From: Oscillibacter sp. | GTDB lineage: Bacteria > Bacillota > Clostridia > Oscillospirales > Oscillospiraceae | DNA length: 64,000 bases | NCBI GenBank assembly: GCA_017547085.1 | Contig: JAFYQM010000056.1 | Location: 1 to 64,000 of the forward strand | Direction of reading: 5' to 3' | In this document: in pieces, positions 15,945 to 24,639 of the stretch | Layout: each line of letters starts with the position of its first letter | Position numbering within the stretch: the first letter of the stretch is position 1 | Notes under the pieces: generated by a model | Told to the model about the DNA's origin: nothing | Seen by the model: the letters and a program-made list of their open reading frames with translations, nothing else | Database searches by the model: none | Position numbers and translations under genes: made by a program

Positions 15945-17626
15945 AAGAGGTGAAAGCAGTCAAAGAACACCAACAACAGCTAATCTTTGAAGCAACTGAG
16001 CGCCTAACGCGCTATCAGGAGCTTCTTAATACCTATACAGCAGGGGGCGATGAAATGATTGAAAAGCAAATAACATTCCATCGAGCTAAGTTATACCAAG
16101 AAATATGGGAGATATCGTTGTCCAAAGTTGCAGCAAAATATCAGGTCCCTTCCAATAAACTAAAAGAAGCGTGTGAGAAGGCCGATATTCCACTGCCAAC
16201 CAATAAATACTGGGGCGATCTATCTGTTGGGAAATCGGTTTCCCCCACCCCATTGCCGGTTTCTTCCATTGACGAACTGACAGTCGTGTTCAAAGTCCGG
16301 GAAAAGGAACGCTTACCCCAAGCAGAGAAAGTTTCCACGAAAGAAAGCACATCGGATACACATGTTCAAGAGACTCCCTCACCACCTAAACAGCGTGATG
16401 GAAAAAATCTTTATGAAAGAGAAGTTCTCTATAAAGAAGTCTGGGAACATCCGGTGACAAAGGTCGCAGAAAAATATGGCGTTTCCGATGTGATGATCCA
16501 TAAGGCCTGCAAGGCTTTAAATGTACCTGTCCCTCCGAGAGGCTATTGGGCAAAGAAGCAAGCAGGTCAAGCCGTCGAAACTGCTCCACTGCCCGAATCA
16601 AATGGGAAAACGGTCATATTGGGAATCAAAAATACGGACACCCAAAACGTTCAAGATCTTTCTGTCCCAGATGACGGATTATCGTTTTTGGATGAAGTTG
16701 AGCGTGCTAGTGTTATTGCAGCATCCTGGAATTTACATATTAGCAACGATGGGCACAAACTTCATCCCGTCTTGTTAAAGCACAAAGCCTCCTTCATCGC
16801 TTGGAAAAAACAACATCCTCGGGATGAATTTGCCCCACGCAACCGCGACAGTTATCGCAGACCACCGGAAGGCGAACCACCTCTCTGGGATAATGTTTCA
16901 GAGGATATTCTTTCTCGTGTATACCTGATTTTGGACGCGTTGTTCCGAACGGTCGAAGCACTTGGAGGCTCTGTGAACCAAAATCTATCCCTTCAAATCC
17001 GTGGCGAAAATGTTTTTTATAGCATTACCGAGGGGAAAACAAAAACAGCGCATGTCCTGACCAAGGACGAGCAAAAGCAGTGGGAGAAATACGAGAAAGA
17101 GAAGAGACTATATCGCTATGCATATGAGCCAAAGTTCCGAAAGTATGACTACATTCCAAGCGGTAAGCTTACCTTTGCAGCACGGCGAGACAGTTACCTT
17201 CGTGATACCGATCATATCGGATTAGAAGGTCGTCTCGGCGAAATTTTGCTCGATCTGTATATAGAGTCTGAAAACGTCAGAATCGAACGCGAAAAGCCCG
17301 AAGCTGCACAAAGAAAAGCCGAAGAAGAAAAACGGCAAAAGGAATTGCACCGTCAACGCTGGGATGCGGAAATTGATAAACTTCAGGCATTGGAAAATGA
17401 GGCTGCAGATTATGAAAGGGCCTGTAAAATCCGAGCTTATGTTACAGCTATCAATGCAAAGCCAGAATTGACGGAAGACGAAAAATCCTGGATACTATGG
17501 GCCAACGCAAAAGCGAATTGGTTGGATCCAACGATTGCAGCAAATGATCCAATTTTCGGTTCTCGTAATCACAGCAAAAATGAAGATTCCAAAGCACCCA
17601 AAAAGAGCGGTTATCACTGGTGGTAA
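15941..17626 (+). CDS. Uncharacterised large protein with duplicated helix-turn-helix-like motif
   Basis: The 561-residue protein carries two copies of one module. About residues 50-100 contain LYQEIWEISLSKVAAKYQVP...KYWGDLSVGKSV and residues 155-205 contain LYKEVWEHPVTKVAEKYGVS...RGYWAKKQAGQ. A proline/serine-rich linker joins them. This LY.EVW..P.TKVA..YGVSD...PRGYWAK motif occurs in other uncharacterised proteins, usually once. The middle is globular with no known motif. A strong coiled coil lies around residues 445-500, and the tail ends GYHWW. It is coupled to the 108-residue gene upstream. DNA binding is inferred; no catalytic motif is seen. GC content is lower than the core. Confidence 0.7.
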   Translation: MKEVKAVKEHQQQLIFEATERLTRYQELLNTYTAGGDEMIEKQITFHRAKLYQEIWEISLSKVAAKYQVPSNKLKEACEKADIPLPTNKYWGDLSVGKSVSPTPLPVSSIDELTVVFKVREKERLPQAEKVSTKESTSDTHVQETPSPPKQRDGKNLYEREVLYKEVWEHPVTKVAEKYGVSDVMIHKACKALNVPVPPRGYWAKKQAGQAVETAPLPESNGKTVILGIKNTDTQNVQDLSVPDDGLSFLDEVERASVIAASWNLHISNDGHKLHPVLLKHKASFIAWKKQHPRDEFAPRNRDSYRRPPEGEPPLWDNVSEDILSRVYLILDALFRTVEALGGSVNQNLSLQIRGENVFYSITEGKTKTAHVLTKDEQKQWEKYEKEKRLYRYAYEPKFRKYDYIPSGKLTFAARRDSYLRDTDHIGLEGRLGEILLDLYIESENVRIEREKPEAAQRKAEEEKRQKELHRQRWDAEIDKLQALENEAADYERACKIRAYVTAINAKPELTEDEKSWILWANAKANWLDPTIAANDPIFGSRNHSKNEDSKAPKKSGYHWW

Positions 17627-17633
17627 ATAACTT

Positions 17634-17677
17634 AAAAACAGGGCGATAAGATTACAACTTACTTATCGCCCTGTTTT
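17634..17677 (+). terminator. Intrinsic terminator of the 15618-17626 operon
   Basis: Stem AAAACAGGGCGATAAG/CTTATCGCCCTGTTTT eight bases after the stop codon. Confidence 0.85.
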
Positions 17678-17694
17678 CAGTTTGTTGAACAAAC

Positions 17695-17724
17695 AAAAGC
17701 ATCTATCCGGAGATAGATGCTTTT
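17695..17724 (-). terminator. Terminator of the DUF4160/DUF2442 pair
   Basis: Stem AAAAGCATCTAT/ATAGATGCTTTT immediately downstream of the DUF2442 gene, followed on the minus strand by GTTTGTT. Confidence 0.7.
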
Positions 17725-17728
17725 ATGA

Positions 17729-18163
17729 TTATCTGGTTGCTGCTCCATACTCACGTACCATAGCGTCAATAGAGACAACCCACTGTTTTCCAAACTTGCA
17801 TACATCAACACCATTTACCAGCTTTCCATAGGCAATGGCTTTGCGCAAGGTGCTTTCATTAAGGCCCCAAAGTTCAGTAGCATCACTAAATGCCATGAGG
17901 CCATCAAAAGGAGTCTCTACTACATCTCCATTTTCCCACAATTCATCACAGGACAAATCCAAATCATCATTCCAAACAATGCCGTAACCTCCGACATCAA
18001 CGGAAACACAATCAAACTCCGAAGGATTATCCTTCAGGTAGCGGAAAGCCGAAATTGTTTCAAACAGAGGCTTTACATCATACAGCTTCGTGACACCCTC
18101 ACTGAACTGTACACTCAACTTGAAATTAGACAAGGGGGCAACACTTTTCACTTTATGAAACAT
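17729..18163 (-). CDS. DUF2442 domain protein with C-terminal helix-turn-helix
   Basis: The 144-residue protein joins an N-terminal DUF2442-type beta-rich domain (VQFSEGVTKLYDVKPLFE...VGGYGIVWNDDLDLSCDELW, residues 1-80) to a C-terminal helix-turn-helix-like segment (SDATELWGLNESTLRKAIAYGKL, residues 90-140). It starts 11 bases after the DUF4160 gene, in the same operon. DUF4160-DUF2442 pairs are commonly seen together and have been predicted to be toxin-antitoxin-like; the DNA-binding tail fits a self-regulating antitoxin role. That role is inferred, not shown. Confidence 0.75.
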   Translation of the reverse strand: MFHKVKSVAPLSNFKLSVQFSEGVTKLYDVKPLFETISAFRYLKDNPSEFDCVSVDVGGYGIVWNDDLDLSCDELWENGDVVETPFDGLMAFSDATELWGLNESTLRKAIAYGKLVNGVDVCKFGKQWVVSIDAMVREYGAATR

Positions 18164-18174
18164 ATTGACCCTCC

Positions 18175-18429
18175 TTACTCCAACGGCGGCAGTTTCTTAA
18201 ACTCTTGTGTGTTCCACATTTCCTGTAGTGCATCTTTATGAATCGAAAGCCACTCACGCACTAAACCAAGGGCTTTTGTTGGGAGATGGCCTTCAATCAC
18301 TTCGCCAGTCATAAAATCAATGGCTGCAACATCCTCATTATAGATTGCGTGAATATGCGGTGGATTATGCTCGCTTTGCAGGAAATACATTCTGATGATG
18401 ATACCGTAAAATTTCGCTAACACCGGCAT
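18175..18429 (-). CDS. DUF4160 domain protein
   Basis: The 84-residue protein matches DUF4160: MPVLAKFYGIIIRMYF, then EHNPPHIHAIY with the conserved HxPPHxH histidines, and a C-terminal helix (LPTKALGLVREWLSIHKDAL). The start at 18429 follows AGGAGAGGTG; GTG at 18438 lies inside that site and was rejected. It is the first gene of a two-gene unit with the DUF2442-HTH protein. The histidine cluster could bind a metal. It may be the toxin-like partner, by inference only. Confidence 0.8.
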   Translation of the reverse strand: MPVLAKFYGIIIRMYFLQSEHNPPHIHAIYNEDVAAIDFMTGEVIEGHLPTKALGLVREWLSIHKDALQEMWNTQEFKKLPPLE

Positions 18430-18592
18430 ACAAATCACCTCTCCTTTCTTGACCCTTTTATGTTATCACGGTATCGTGACATTGTCAACAATCCCAATCT
18501 ATTATATGTTAGTTTCATTGCCCCCATGAAGCCTTACAAAACGCACGCTATGTAGTAGTTTCATATGCAATAAATCTTCCATAATACAACTA
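18430..18592. other. Intergenic, no gene recognised
   Basis: Upstream region of the DUF4160 gene; AT-rich with TTATCACGGTATCGTGAC-like sequence at 18464-18481 that contains CACGGTATCGTG, a near-palindrome and possible operator. No protein gene is supported up to 19237. Confidence 0.35.
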
Positions 18593-18636
18593 GCACCCAC
18601 CTCAAAAACTGCGTCGCATTAAACAAAGAATAGCGC
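18593..18636. repeat. Short direct repeat DR, copy 1
   Basis: CACCCACCTCAAAAA, then a C/T-variable CTGCG block and CGCATTAAACAAAGAATAG. Near-identical copies, in the same orientation, start at 19634 and 38944. No gene is linked to this copy. Confidence 0.75.
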
Positions 18637-18856
18637 CAAATACCGTTTGCAAAAATAGACAGTTTTTCAAAGAATTCTCTCGGTTCTTGGTAGCTCAACA
18701 AACCGATGCCGGAGCATCCATTTTTGCGTCGATGCTTGGAGACACCGACGATTTTATTACTGGCGTTAAAAGTGAACAATTAAGCACCTTTCAGCCACTT
18801 TCGGCCAAAACGCAACCGTAATAGTCCCTGTTTCCAAAAGTGCGATTAAATCCCGT

Positions 18857-18882
18857 GTGGGTCAACTCAAATTTTGACCCAC
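18857..18882. repeat. GTGGGTCAA inverted repeat
   Basis: GTGGGTCAA and its complement TTGACCCAC separated by 8 bases. The same motif occurs near 14336, 14347, 19129, 42433, 46842, 46854, 46909 and 46931, always near element ends or the integrase region. Candidate integrase arm-type or accessory-protein site. Confidence 0.5.
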
Positions 18883-18993
18883 TTTTGCCAAATTTCCATC
18901 CATTATTCAACGAAAATATCCAGTATTCGCAAGGGTTTGCTGTAGTTTATCCGATGAATATGCATTTTAACGCCTCGATTTACCCCCTTTGCT

Positions 18994-19166
18994 CTCCCAA
19001 AGTAGCCTCGAAGTTTTCATGTGACACTATTCTGCATCGTTTTGCATCGTTATTCTTGCAAATTGGAGCATCACGAAACTATCCTGCACTACGGTGTCCA
19101 TTGTAAACTACGACCCCGTGGGTAGATTGTGGGTCAAAAATTCTGCGTATTTATTGAGTACCGACG
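18994..19166. repeat. Second tRNA-Pro anticodon scar plus 135-bp repeat, copy 2
   Basis: CTCCCAAAG at 18994-19002 equals the tRNA-Pro(TGG) anticodon-loop sequence at 47042-47050. About 30 bases later comes the second copy (19032-19166) of the 135-bp repeat found at 14250. The layout (tRNA fragment, then repeat) is the same as at 14.2 kb, pointing to a second left attachment site. Confidence 0.6.
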
Positions 19167-19236
19167 CTTTTTACTCCGGTTGCCTTTTAGGCACCCAGGG
19201 ATTACAATGGAGAAAAGTGCAGCTGGAGGTGCTGAA

Positions 19237-19551
19237 ATGGAGCAGATCGAGAGAATCACTTACATGGAGCAGATCCTAGATGAGGCAACAGAAGCCGTCT
19301 CGTCTCTGTCTGAATCTCTGGAGAAATACAGCGCCGTTCAGGACAAGCTGCAGAAGCTGATCTCCTACTACAGTAGCGCGCAGTGGCGCCAGGATTTCGA
19401 TGATGACAATGCCGGCAAGATTCCCAGCAACCTCAAACGGGGCGTGCTATCTGAGGATGCAGTCTATAATCTTCTGGCAGATATCTCCGATTTGAAGGAG
19501 CAGCTAAAAGAACTGGTCGACAACGAGTCTTTGCGCCCTCAAGACAACTGA
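19237..19551 (+). CDS. DUF4298 domain protein
   Basis: The 104-residue acidic, helical protein matches DUF4298: IERITYMEQILDEATEAV, a YYSSAQWRQDFDDDNAG segment and LKRGVLSEDAVYNLL near the C-terminus. Its function is unknown; homologues are small cytoplasmic proteins, often with accessory genes. The start at 19237 follows GGAGGTGCTGAA; ATG at 19207 is a longer alternative. It is the only gene between repeat copy 2 and the next direct repeat, so it may be a single-gene cargo. A strong terminator follows. Confidence 0.8.
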   Translation: MEQIERITYMEQILDEATEAVSSLSESLEKYSAVQDKLQKLISYYSSAQWRQDFDDDNAGKIPSNLKRGVLSEDAVYNLLADISDLKEQLKELVDNESLRPQDN

Positions 19552-19560
19552 TATAGAAAA

Positions 19561-19596
19561 ACAAGGATTCAATGCTCTGGGGCATTGAATCCTTGT
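19561..19596 (+). terminator. Intrinsic terminator of the DUF4298 gene
   Basis: Stem ACAAGGATTCAATG/CATTGAATCCTTGT then TCGTTT. Confidence 0.75.
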
Positions 19597-19633
19597 TCGT
19601 TTAACGGTCAATAAGCTCTCTGCCCAGCAACGA

Positions 19634-19676
19634 CACCCACCTCAAAAATTGGGGCGCATTAATCAAAGAATAGCGC
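19634..19676. repeat. Short direct repeat DR, copy 2
   Basis: CACCCACCTCAAAAATT, a GGGG-variant, then CGCATTAATCAAAGAATAGCG. It overlaps the 3' end of the TerB-like gene, supplying its last codons and stop (ALFFD). In copy 1 the same frame would read ALFFV and stop, so copy 1 may be the tail of a lost related gene. Confidence 0.75.
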
Positions 19677-21380
19677 TTCAGATAAGCCACTCTTAAGAAA
19701 CTCAAATTTCACATCATAGATGAAGTCAATATCACTGAATACACGTTTAAGCAGAGAAATCAATCCGCCAAAATCAATGTCCTGGTATTTTCCCAAAACA
19801 TATTCCCCGATAACACTGCTACTCGTAGCAATTGCATGGGAATAAAGCACTATCTTCTTTGTTTTGACTTTGTTCAACGCTTCATCTAGCCTTGCATTCT
19901 CTTCTAGCAACATGCACGCATGTAAAATTTCGATCAGCTTGTCAATAAAGTCCGCAAGCACCTCAGATGTTCCAATCTTTACAACGTCCCCGGTAGATAC
20001 GTATTGCGTTAGTTGCTCAACAACCTGTCGCTCCAAAATCAAATTAGCTCCTGGCAGCTGAATTCCAGCAGGTGTGTATGTATCTGTCGCGATGTGTATT
20101 AGCTGTTTAATCAACGCTGCTACCAAAGGCGTCGCATCTTCTTTTGATCGCTCGGCTACTTTTGACATCGCTACTGCCAGCTTGGCTTGTCCTGCAATCT
20201 TGGGGTTCTTAAAACGATCATCATAGACTACATGATTTGTTACAGGCACAAGACTTGTGCTCTGCGTGGTAGTAATCGTATTAGTTAGAATATTTGTAGT
20301 ACCAACAACTAATCCGATCAATGGATCATGTCCCAGCGTTGCAAATCGGTGATTCACACCCTTTGCTCCATTCACACCTTTAAACAAGTCCAGCTTTTCT
20401 CCTGCATACGCCGTGGCGTCATACGGAACCCCTTTAGTCGAGATGATCTCATTTAACGGAGCATAATAAGGCCTTGCCTTATCGTCATCCCCCTTGTTCA
20501 ACGCACCAAGAAGTTTTGCCTGTTGCTGATGCAGAAAGTTCTCTTTCTTTCCATGATTTGCTTTTTCAATTTCTGTCACTTGGTCAATCAAGAAGATCCG
20601 GACGCATTGAAGGCCAACCGCACTCATTAGAAGAGCAATTTCCTTTTCATTTAGTCTCGTTTTCCGCTTAAATGCCATATCAAGAAGTCGCATACGAACA
20701 GAAAACTCTTCTACCGCTTCCTGCACATCTTCCTGAGGCACAAAATCCGCAAAGAACTCCTCAACGCTGCCCTCTCGTTTATTTCGCTCGATGGCAACCT
20801 TTCGAGTGAAAGCTTTTTTCGTCAAAGCCTTTCCCCGCTCCAAAAGATAATTTTCGAATTCATCAATTGCAGCCCGTTCTCTATAGGAAATGCCGTTATT
20901 CGCCCTAGCAATGCTATATATGTCATCAGCAAATGTTGACAGCGCATCAACGTTAACAATATCAAGATATTTTTGGATATCATTGAAATTCAGATTTTCC
21001 ACGGCCGAAAGTTTTTCAATCTCTTTAATGGCAGCCCGAGGAAACTGTGGGTTTGCACTAACCCCTTTGATAATTGCATCTATCTGTTTTCGCTCAGATC
21101 GAGACACTTTCCCGTCAGACAGTGCAATAAATTGCGCCACAGCAACTTTTGCAACCAGAGGATCTACAAATGTAGTTCTAGCTTTCGTGCTACCAAGCTG
21201 AACCCCTTTTTTGATTCCTAGCTTATATATGTCGGCAGCCTTTTCTTGAAACTTTTTATCGTCCACTACAGCTTTAGCTGCATAACCAACTCCGGCGCCA
21301 ACCGCCACAGCTGCAACACCGCCAGCAACAGTTCCTGCGCTATCTGCAATCTTGTCGAATACATAGTTTGCAATGCCCAT
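19659..21380 (-). CDS. TerB-like domain protein, last gene of a candidate defence operon
   Basis: The 573-residue protein begins with a glycine/alanine-rich hydrophobic stretch (about residues 10-37, possibly one membrane segment). A TerB-like helical domain follows at about residues 70-190 (AQFIALSDGKVSRSERKQIDA and ANNGISYRERAAIDEFENYL). The middle carries a conserved-looking LGHDPLIGLVVGTTNILTNT segment (about residues 345-365), and the C-terminal half is helical without a known motif. It is the fifth gene of a compact operon, starting 3 bases after its neighbour with GGGGGATGA upstream. TerB domains occur in some defence systems (Shango has one), but this architecture is not one I recognise. 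Confidence 0.75.
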   Translation of the reverse strand: MGIANYVFDKIADSAGTVAGGVAAVAVGAGVGYAAKAVVDDKKFQEKAADIYKLGIKKGVQLGSTKARTTFVDPLVAKVAVAQFIALSDGKVSRSERKQIDAIIKGVSANPQFPRAAIKEIEKLSAVENLNFNDIQKYLDIVNVDALSTFADDIYSIARANNGISYRERAAIDEFENYLLERGKALTKKAFTRKVAIERNKREGSVEEFFADFVPQEDVQEAVEEFSVRMRLLDMAFKRKTRLNEKEIALLMSAVGLQCVRIFLIDQVTEIEKANHGKKENFLHQQQAKLLGALNKGDDDKARPYYAPLNEIISTKGVPYDATAYAGEKLDLFKGVNGAKGVNHRFATLGHDPLIGLVVGTTNILTNTITTTQSTSLVPVTNHVVYDDRFKNPKIAGQAKLAVAMSKVAERSKEDATPLVAALIKQLIHIATDTYTPAGIQLPGANLILERQVVEQLTQYVSTGDVVKIGTSEVLADFIDKLIEILHACMLLEENARLDEALNKVKTKKIVLYSHAIATSSSVIGEYVLGKYQDIDFGGLISLLKRVFSDIDFIYDVKFEFLKSGLSEALFFD

Positions 21381-21383
21381 GTC

Positions 21384-21866
21384 TCATCCCCCGTATCTTG
21401 GCTGTATTCTCTCTGATTCAGGGATACTCGCCGCAAGGATCCGAAGCTTAGCCAATGTTATTAGTCTCTGTCCGTTCTTCTGCAGTTTTCCAGCGCTATT
21501 CCAGACTACCGCTCCCGGGCCATTATATATCTCCTTCCATGCTCCGCGTTCAGTAATCTGCATTACGATCAGATAATCTGGCTCGCTTGAAATAGAAATT
21601 CTATTAATCTGTGTTGCTTTGATTTGAATGGATTTTCCGTCATCCGAAAGCGCGTCATGTGTTTCTGTAGAATTCGGAAGCAGTGTCAATCCATAATAAT
21701 CTGCAGCTAAAACCTCGCCAATGCTTCCTACCAAATGACCATCTGGGGTAAACTTTCTTCCAGGAAACTGATCCTCAAGTTCTCTTGTTATTTCATATAA
21801 TTCACGGATCTTTTCCACAATATCAAAACCCTTTTTGATCTCCATCACATCTACCACCCATGACAT
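21384..21866 (-). CDS. DUF6998/PD-(D/E)XK nuclease-like protein
   Basis: The protein of up to 160 residues has the block FPGRKFTPDGHLVGSIGEVLAA, then THDALSDDGKSIQIKATQ. The glutamate in GEVLAA, the aspartates of HDALSDD and the Q-I-K core (in place of E-x-K) fit a degenerate PD-(D/E)XK fold as in DUF6998 proteins. It may cut or only bind nucleic acid. The ATG at 21866 directly follows the upstream stop codon with no good ribosome site; ATG at 21845 after GGTGGTAGATG is a reasonable alternative. It is the fourth gene of the operon. Confidence 0.7.
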   Translation of the reverse strand: MSWVVDVMEIKKGFDIVEKIRELYEITRELEDQFPGRKFTPDGHLVGSIGEVLAADYYGLTLLPNSTETHDALSDDGKSIQIKATQINRISISSEPDYLIVMQITERGAWKEIYNGPGAVVWNSAGKLQKNGQRLITLAKLRILAASIPESERIQPRYGG

Positions 21867-22706
21867 TTATGTTTCAGATAACAACTCCGCGACATAGTCT
21901 ACGTAGGCAAGGGATGGGTTCAGCTTCACAAGGCCCCGCAAAAAGATCTGTGCCAGCTCACGGTTCAGCTCATACAGATATCCCATATTACCATTTCCGT
22001 CTTTATCAAACGGTGCGTATTTTACATTGCAGAGACGCAAAATATCAGTGGTGTAATGAGAAGTCTTAATCGGACGATCAAACACAATGTATTCGCAATC
22101 AACTCTACGCCCCTCTGTCTCCCACATATCCTCGGTTTGGAGCTCTTTCGGCTGATTGCACTCGTAGCATTTGCCACGAGCTATACTGATCGCCTGCACC
22201 TGTGCATTGCAGCCGTGCAAAATGATGTCACCAGGCTGCACATCAAGCAAACGTGTCCAATGGTGTGGAGCTCCACCATCTTTGCTGGCAATAGGTGCCC
22301 AAATATAACCACCCTTACTCTCCCGATCAAACGTACTTCCCTGAAACACGTAAAACGTCATTCTCTTTCCCGGTACTCGCTCATGCTTAACAACATTTTT
22401 CTTGGGAATATGTCCAGCGTACTTGGCAGATAAGGCCGCTTTCTTTTCTTCTTCCAACCGCTGTTTTGCCAATGCCTCTTCCTCTGCCTTTTGCTGCGCT
22501 GCTATCCGTGCATCTTCGAACTCTTTAAGAACCAATGCTTGTACAGCTACATCTTCGGCAGACAAAAATTTCGTAAAAGTAGCCTCATTATATTGGAATT
22601 TACTTGTTTTGCTTGAAAATTCAATCGTCAAAATATCCTTTTCCTGGACAAGAATTACTCCAGTGCCAAGCATTTTGTGTCTAATCTTTTCACCAACAAG
22701 ATTCAT
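21867..22706 (-). CDS. EVE/PUA-like modified-base reader with N-terminal SH3-like domain
   Basis: The 279-residue protein opens with a small beta-barrel (GEKIRHKMLGTGVILVQ...LTIEFSSKTSKFQY, residues 1-55), followed by a charged coiled coil (about 60-95). Its C-terminal half resembles EVE/PUA-superfamily readers: MTFYVFQGSTFDRES, GGYIWAPIASKDGG, HHWTRLLDVQPGDIILHG, SIARGKCYECNQP. Such domains bind flipped or modified bases and often accompany restriction enzymes. It lies third in the operon, 12 bases after the helicase. The role as a sensor of modified phage DNA is inferred. Confidence 0.7.
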   Translation of the reverse strand: MNLVGEKIRHKMLGTGVILVQEKDILTIEFSSKTSKFQYNEATFTKFLSAEDVAVQALVLKEFEDARIAAQQKAEEEALAKQRLEEEKKAALSAKYAGHIPKKNVVKHERVPGKRMTFYVFQGSTFDRESKGGYIWAPIASKDGGAPHHWTRLLDVQPGDIILHGCNAQVQAISIARGKCYECNQPKELQTEDMWETEGRRVDCEYIVFDRPIKTSHYTTDILRLCNVKYAPFDKDGNGNMGYLYELNRELAQIFLRGLVKLNPSLAYVDYVAELLSET

Positions 22707-22718
22707 GAGAAGCCTCCC

Positions 22719-24596
22719 TCATCCATGGTACTCCACGGTTTTAATCCCCGACTCCAGCAAAACAGCATACACAGGATCCATCTCCTCAACAGGAGGAACA
22801 TAAATCACAAATCCATCGCGCCCTCTGGTAAGAAGAACACGATAGCTATTCTTGCGATAGGTATTCACGTCACTATTTTCCGCTTCTGCTTTCTTAAACT
22901 TTGTCCACTGCGCTCCATCCCAAAGCATGTCGTTATCCCAACCGATCAATGGCATGTCGATCTCCAAACCCTGACAACTAAATTCTGTTGCGACCGTGTC
23001 CAATGCGCAGCAAGATTTCGGATGATCAGCTTCTGCATTAAACCACTTACCAACATAAAAAATGCCAAGTGCTCCCTGGAAGCTATTGTCCATTCCCCAG
23101 TGTCGGAGGAGTCTGCCCTTCGAAGAGGCAATCATACCAAATCGCTTCGTCGGCTCATTGCGATACCGTTCTCTGAGATAGCGTTTTGCATGGTTTAAAT
23201 CCCGAGTAACATACATACCAAAGCCTTGCTTCAAAATCCCGTCAGATAAAGATTTCGCAGCAACAATATCTCCATCAACCAGTGCGTTTGCGAACTTGCT
23301 GACATCACCAGCAAGATGCGTCCGCAAAGACATCGAAAGATTAAGTGCAGACCGGTTTTTATTCTCAATGATGCTCTTCCCAGAAAATACGTTTACCAAC
23401 TTATCCGGACAGATAATCTCCCAGTCGATGTCCGACTTACTGATGGCGGTATCCCACTGAACAATACCGGAGTTCTCTCCATTATGAATCTCTTGGCCTT
23501 CGCCAACGAGGACCAGCAGCACACACCAATCTAATCGTTTCTCGCAGAGCTCAATCATAATATCAGGCTCAGACTTATTGGTGTGGCGTTTTGCAGCCAT
23601 CTGCTGTGCATCCCATGCACGCTGTCCTTCGTCAAACACAACGACATTATTATGAAAGTCAGGAGCTCCGTTGCTAAGATACTGGTTCACAACTTTGTGC
23701 AGATCCTTTACGAACACCGAGCTGTGAAGGGCTTGCGTCAAAACCGACACCAAAGGCCCGTTTCCAGATAGATATACGGAGTTTACATGTTCAGACGACT
23801 TGCAGATATCATAAACATATTTGAGGCCCAAGAACGTCTTACCCGCTCCCGGCACGCCAGTAACAAAGGCAACCACGTGTTTCTTCTGCTCTTCAGCATA
23901 AGTACTAATCTCCGTCAGGCACTCAATCGCCTGGGGAATACAAGTACTGTTGACCCGGCGAATATTCGGCAGTTCTTCTTGTTTAACAAAAAGCTTTGCT
24001 GCCTCAACAATGGTGGGCAGCGGCTCATACTTAGAATTAAGCCACTGATTGATATCAGTTCTTGTATTCTGTTCTTCCAATTCTCGAATAATTGCACTTG
24101 CTAAAGTTGGCCGTGGTGCAATGGTTACCCCAGTAGTCACATCTATATCGGCAGCACTTTCATCTGCATGCGTGAGAACCAGAATCGCAGACACTTTACT
24201 ATTGCGAGACTCATAATGATACTCATGAATATCTCTTGCATAGGCAGCCGCCTGGTCAATATCTGCATGAATGACCCTAAAGTTCTGTTTGAACTCCAGC
24301 ACAATAACCTGCTCCTTACTAATCAATAGCACGTCAGGGCGCCGGCCAGATTCATAGGGTAAACAATACTCAAACACAATATCAAAGTTCGGATGTGTCT
24401 TTGCGATCTCCGGTAATTGCTCCACTAAAACGTCGAAGCAGTCCTTCCACGCCCGAATCTGAGATTCTCCTAGAGGCATCTCAATCATTGTCGTGAAGGA
24501 AGTTTTCATCTTTTCAATCCATTCGGATTTATCTTCAGCCAAAAACTCACCAATGCTGCTCGAATAGCAACAATACATGTGTTTTGCATGCTCCAT
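22719..24596 (-). CDS. DUF2075-type nuclease-helicase
   Basis: The 625-residue protein fuses a PD-(D/E)XK nuclease-like domain (GRRPDVLLISKE then VIVLEFKQ, about residues 84-104) to a superfamily 1-like helicase. Walker A is GVPGAGKT at about residue 247, Walker B VVVFDEGQRAW at about 315, a sensor-like LVLVGEGQEIH at about 350, and the last motif is RVLLTRGRDGFVIYVP near residue 600. It should act on DNA or RNA with ATP hydrolysis. It is the second gene of the operon, starting 43 bases after the XRE regulator. It is probably the effector of the candidate defence system. Confidence 0.85.
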   Translation of the reverse strand: MEHAKHMYCCYSSSIGEFLAEDKSEWIEKMKTSFTTMIEMPLGESQIRAWKDCFDVLVEQLPEIAKTHPNFDIVFEYCLPYESGRRPDVLLISKEQVIVLEFKQNFRVIHADIDQAAAYARDIHEYHYESRNSKVSAILVLTHADESAADIDVTTGVTIAPRPTLASAIIRELEEQNTRTDINQWLNSKYEPLPTIVEAAKLFVKQEELPNIRRVNSTCIPQAIECLTEISTYAEEQKKHVVAFVTGVPGAGKTFLGLKYVYDICKSSEHVNSVYLSGNGPLVSVLTQALHSSVFVKDLHKVVNQYLSNGAPDFHNNVVVFDEGQRAWDAQQMAAKRHTNKSEPDIMIELCEKRLDWCVLLVLVGEGQEIHNGENSGIVQWDTAISKSDIDWEIICPDKLVNVFSGKSIIENKNRSALNLSMSLRTHLAGDVSKFANALVDGDIVAAKSLSDGILKQGFGMYVTRDLNHAKRYLRERYRNEPTKRFGMIASSKGRLLRHWGMDNSFQGALGIFYVGKWFNAEADHPKSCCALDTVATEFSCQGLEIDMPLIGWDNDMLWDGAQWTKFKKAEAENSDVNTYRKNSYRVLLTRGRDGFVIYVPPVEEMDPVYAVLLESGIKTVEYHG

Positions 24597-24639
24597 GTTC
24601 GGCTCTCCTTTGTCAAATTAGCATCAGCGTATCTGATCT

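Noticed and set aside
19659..21380. Shango system core
   Set aside because: Only the TerB-like domain is shared in principle; the partner genes differ from the TerB/ATPase/helicase set, so I do not assign that name.
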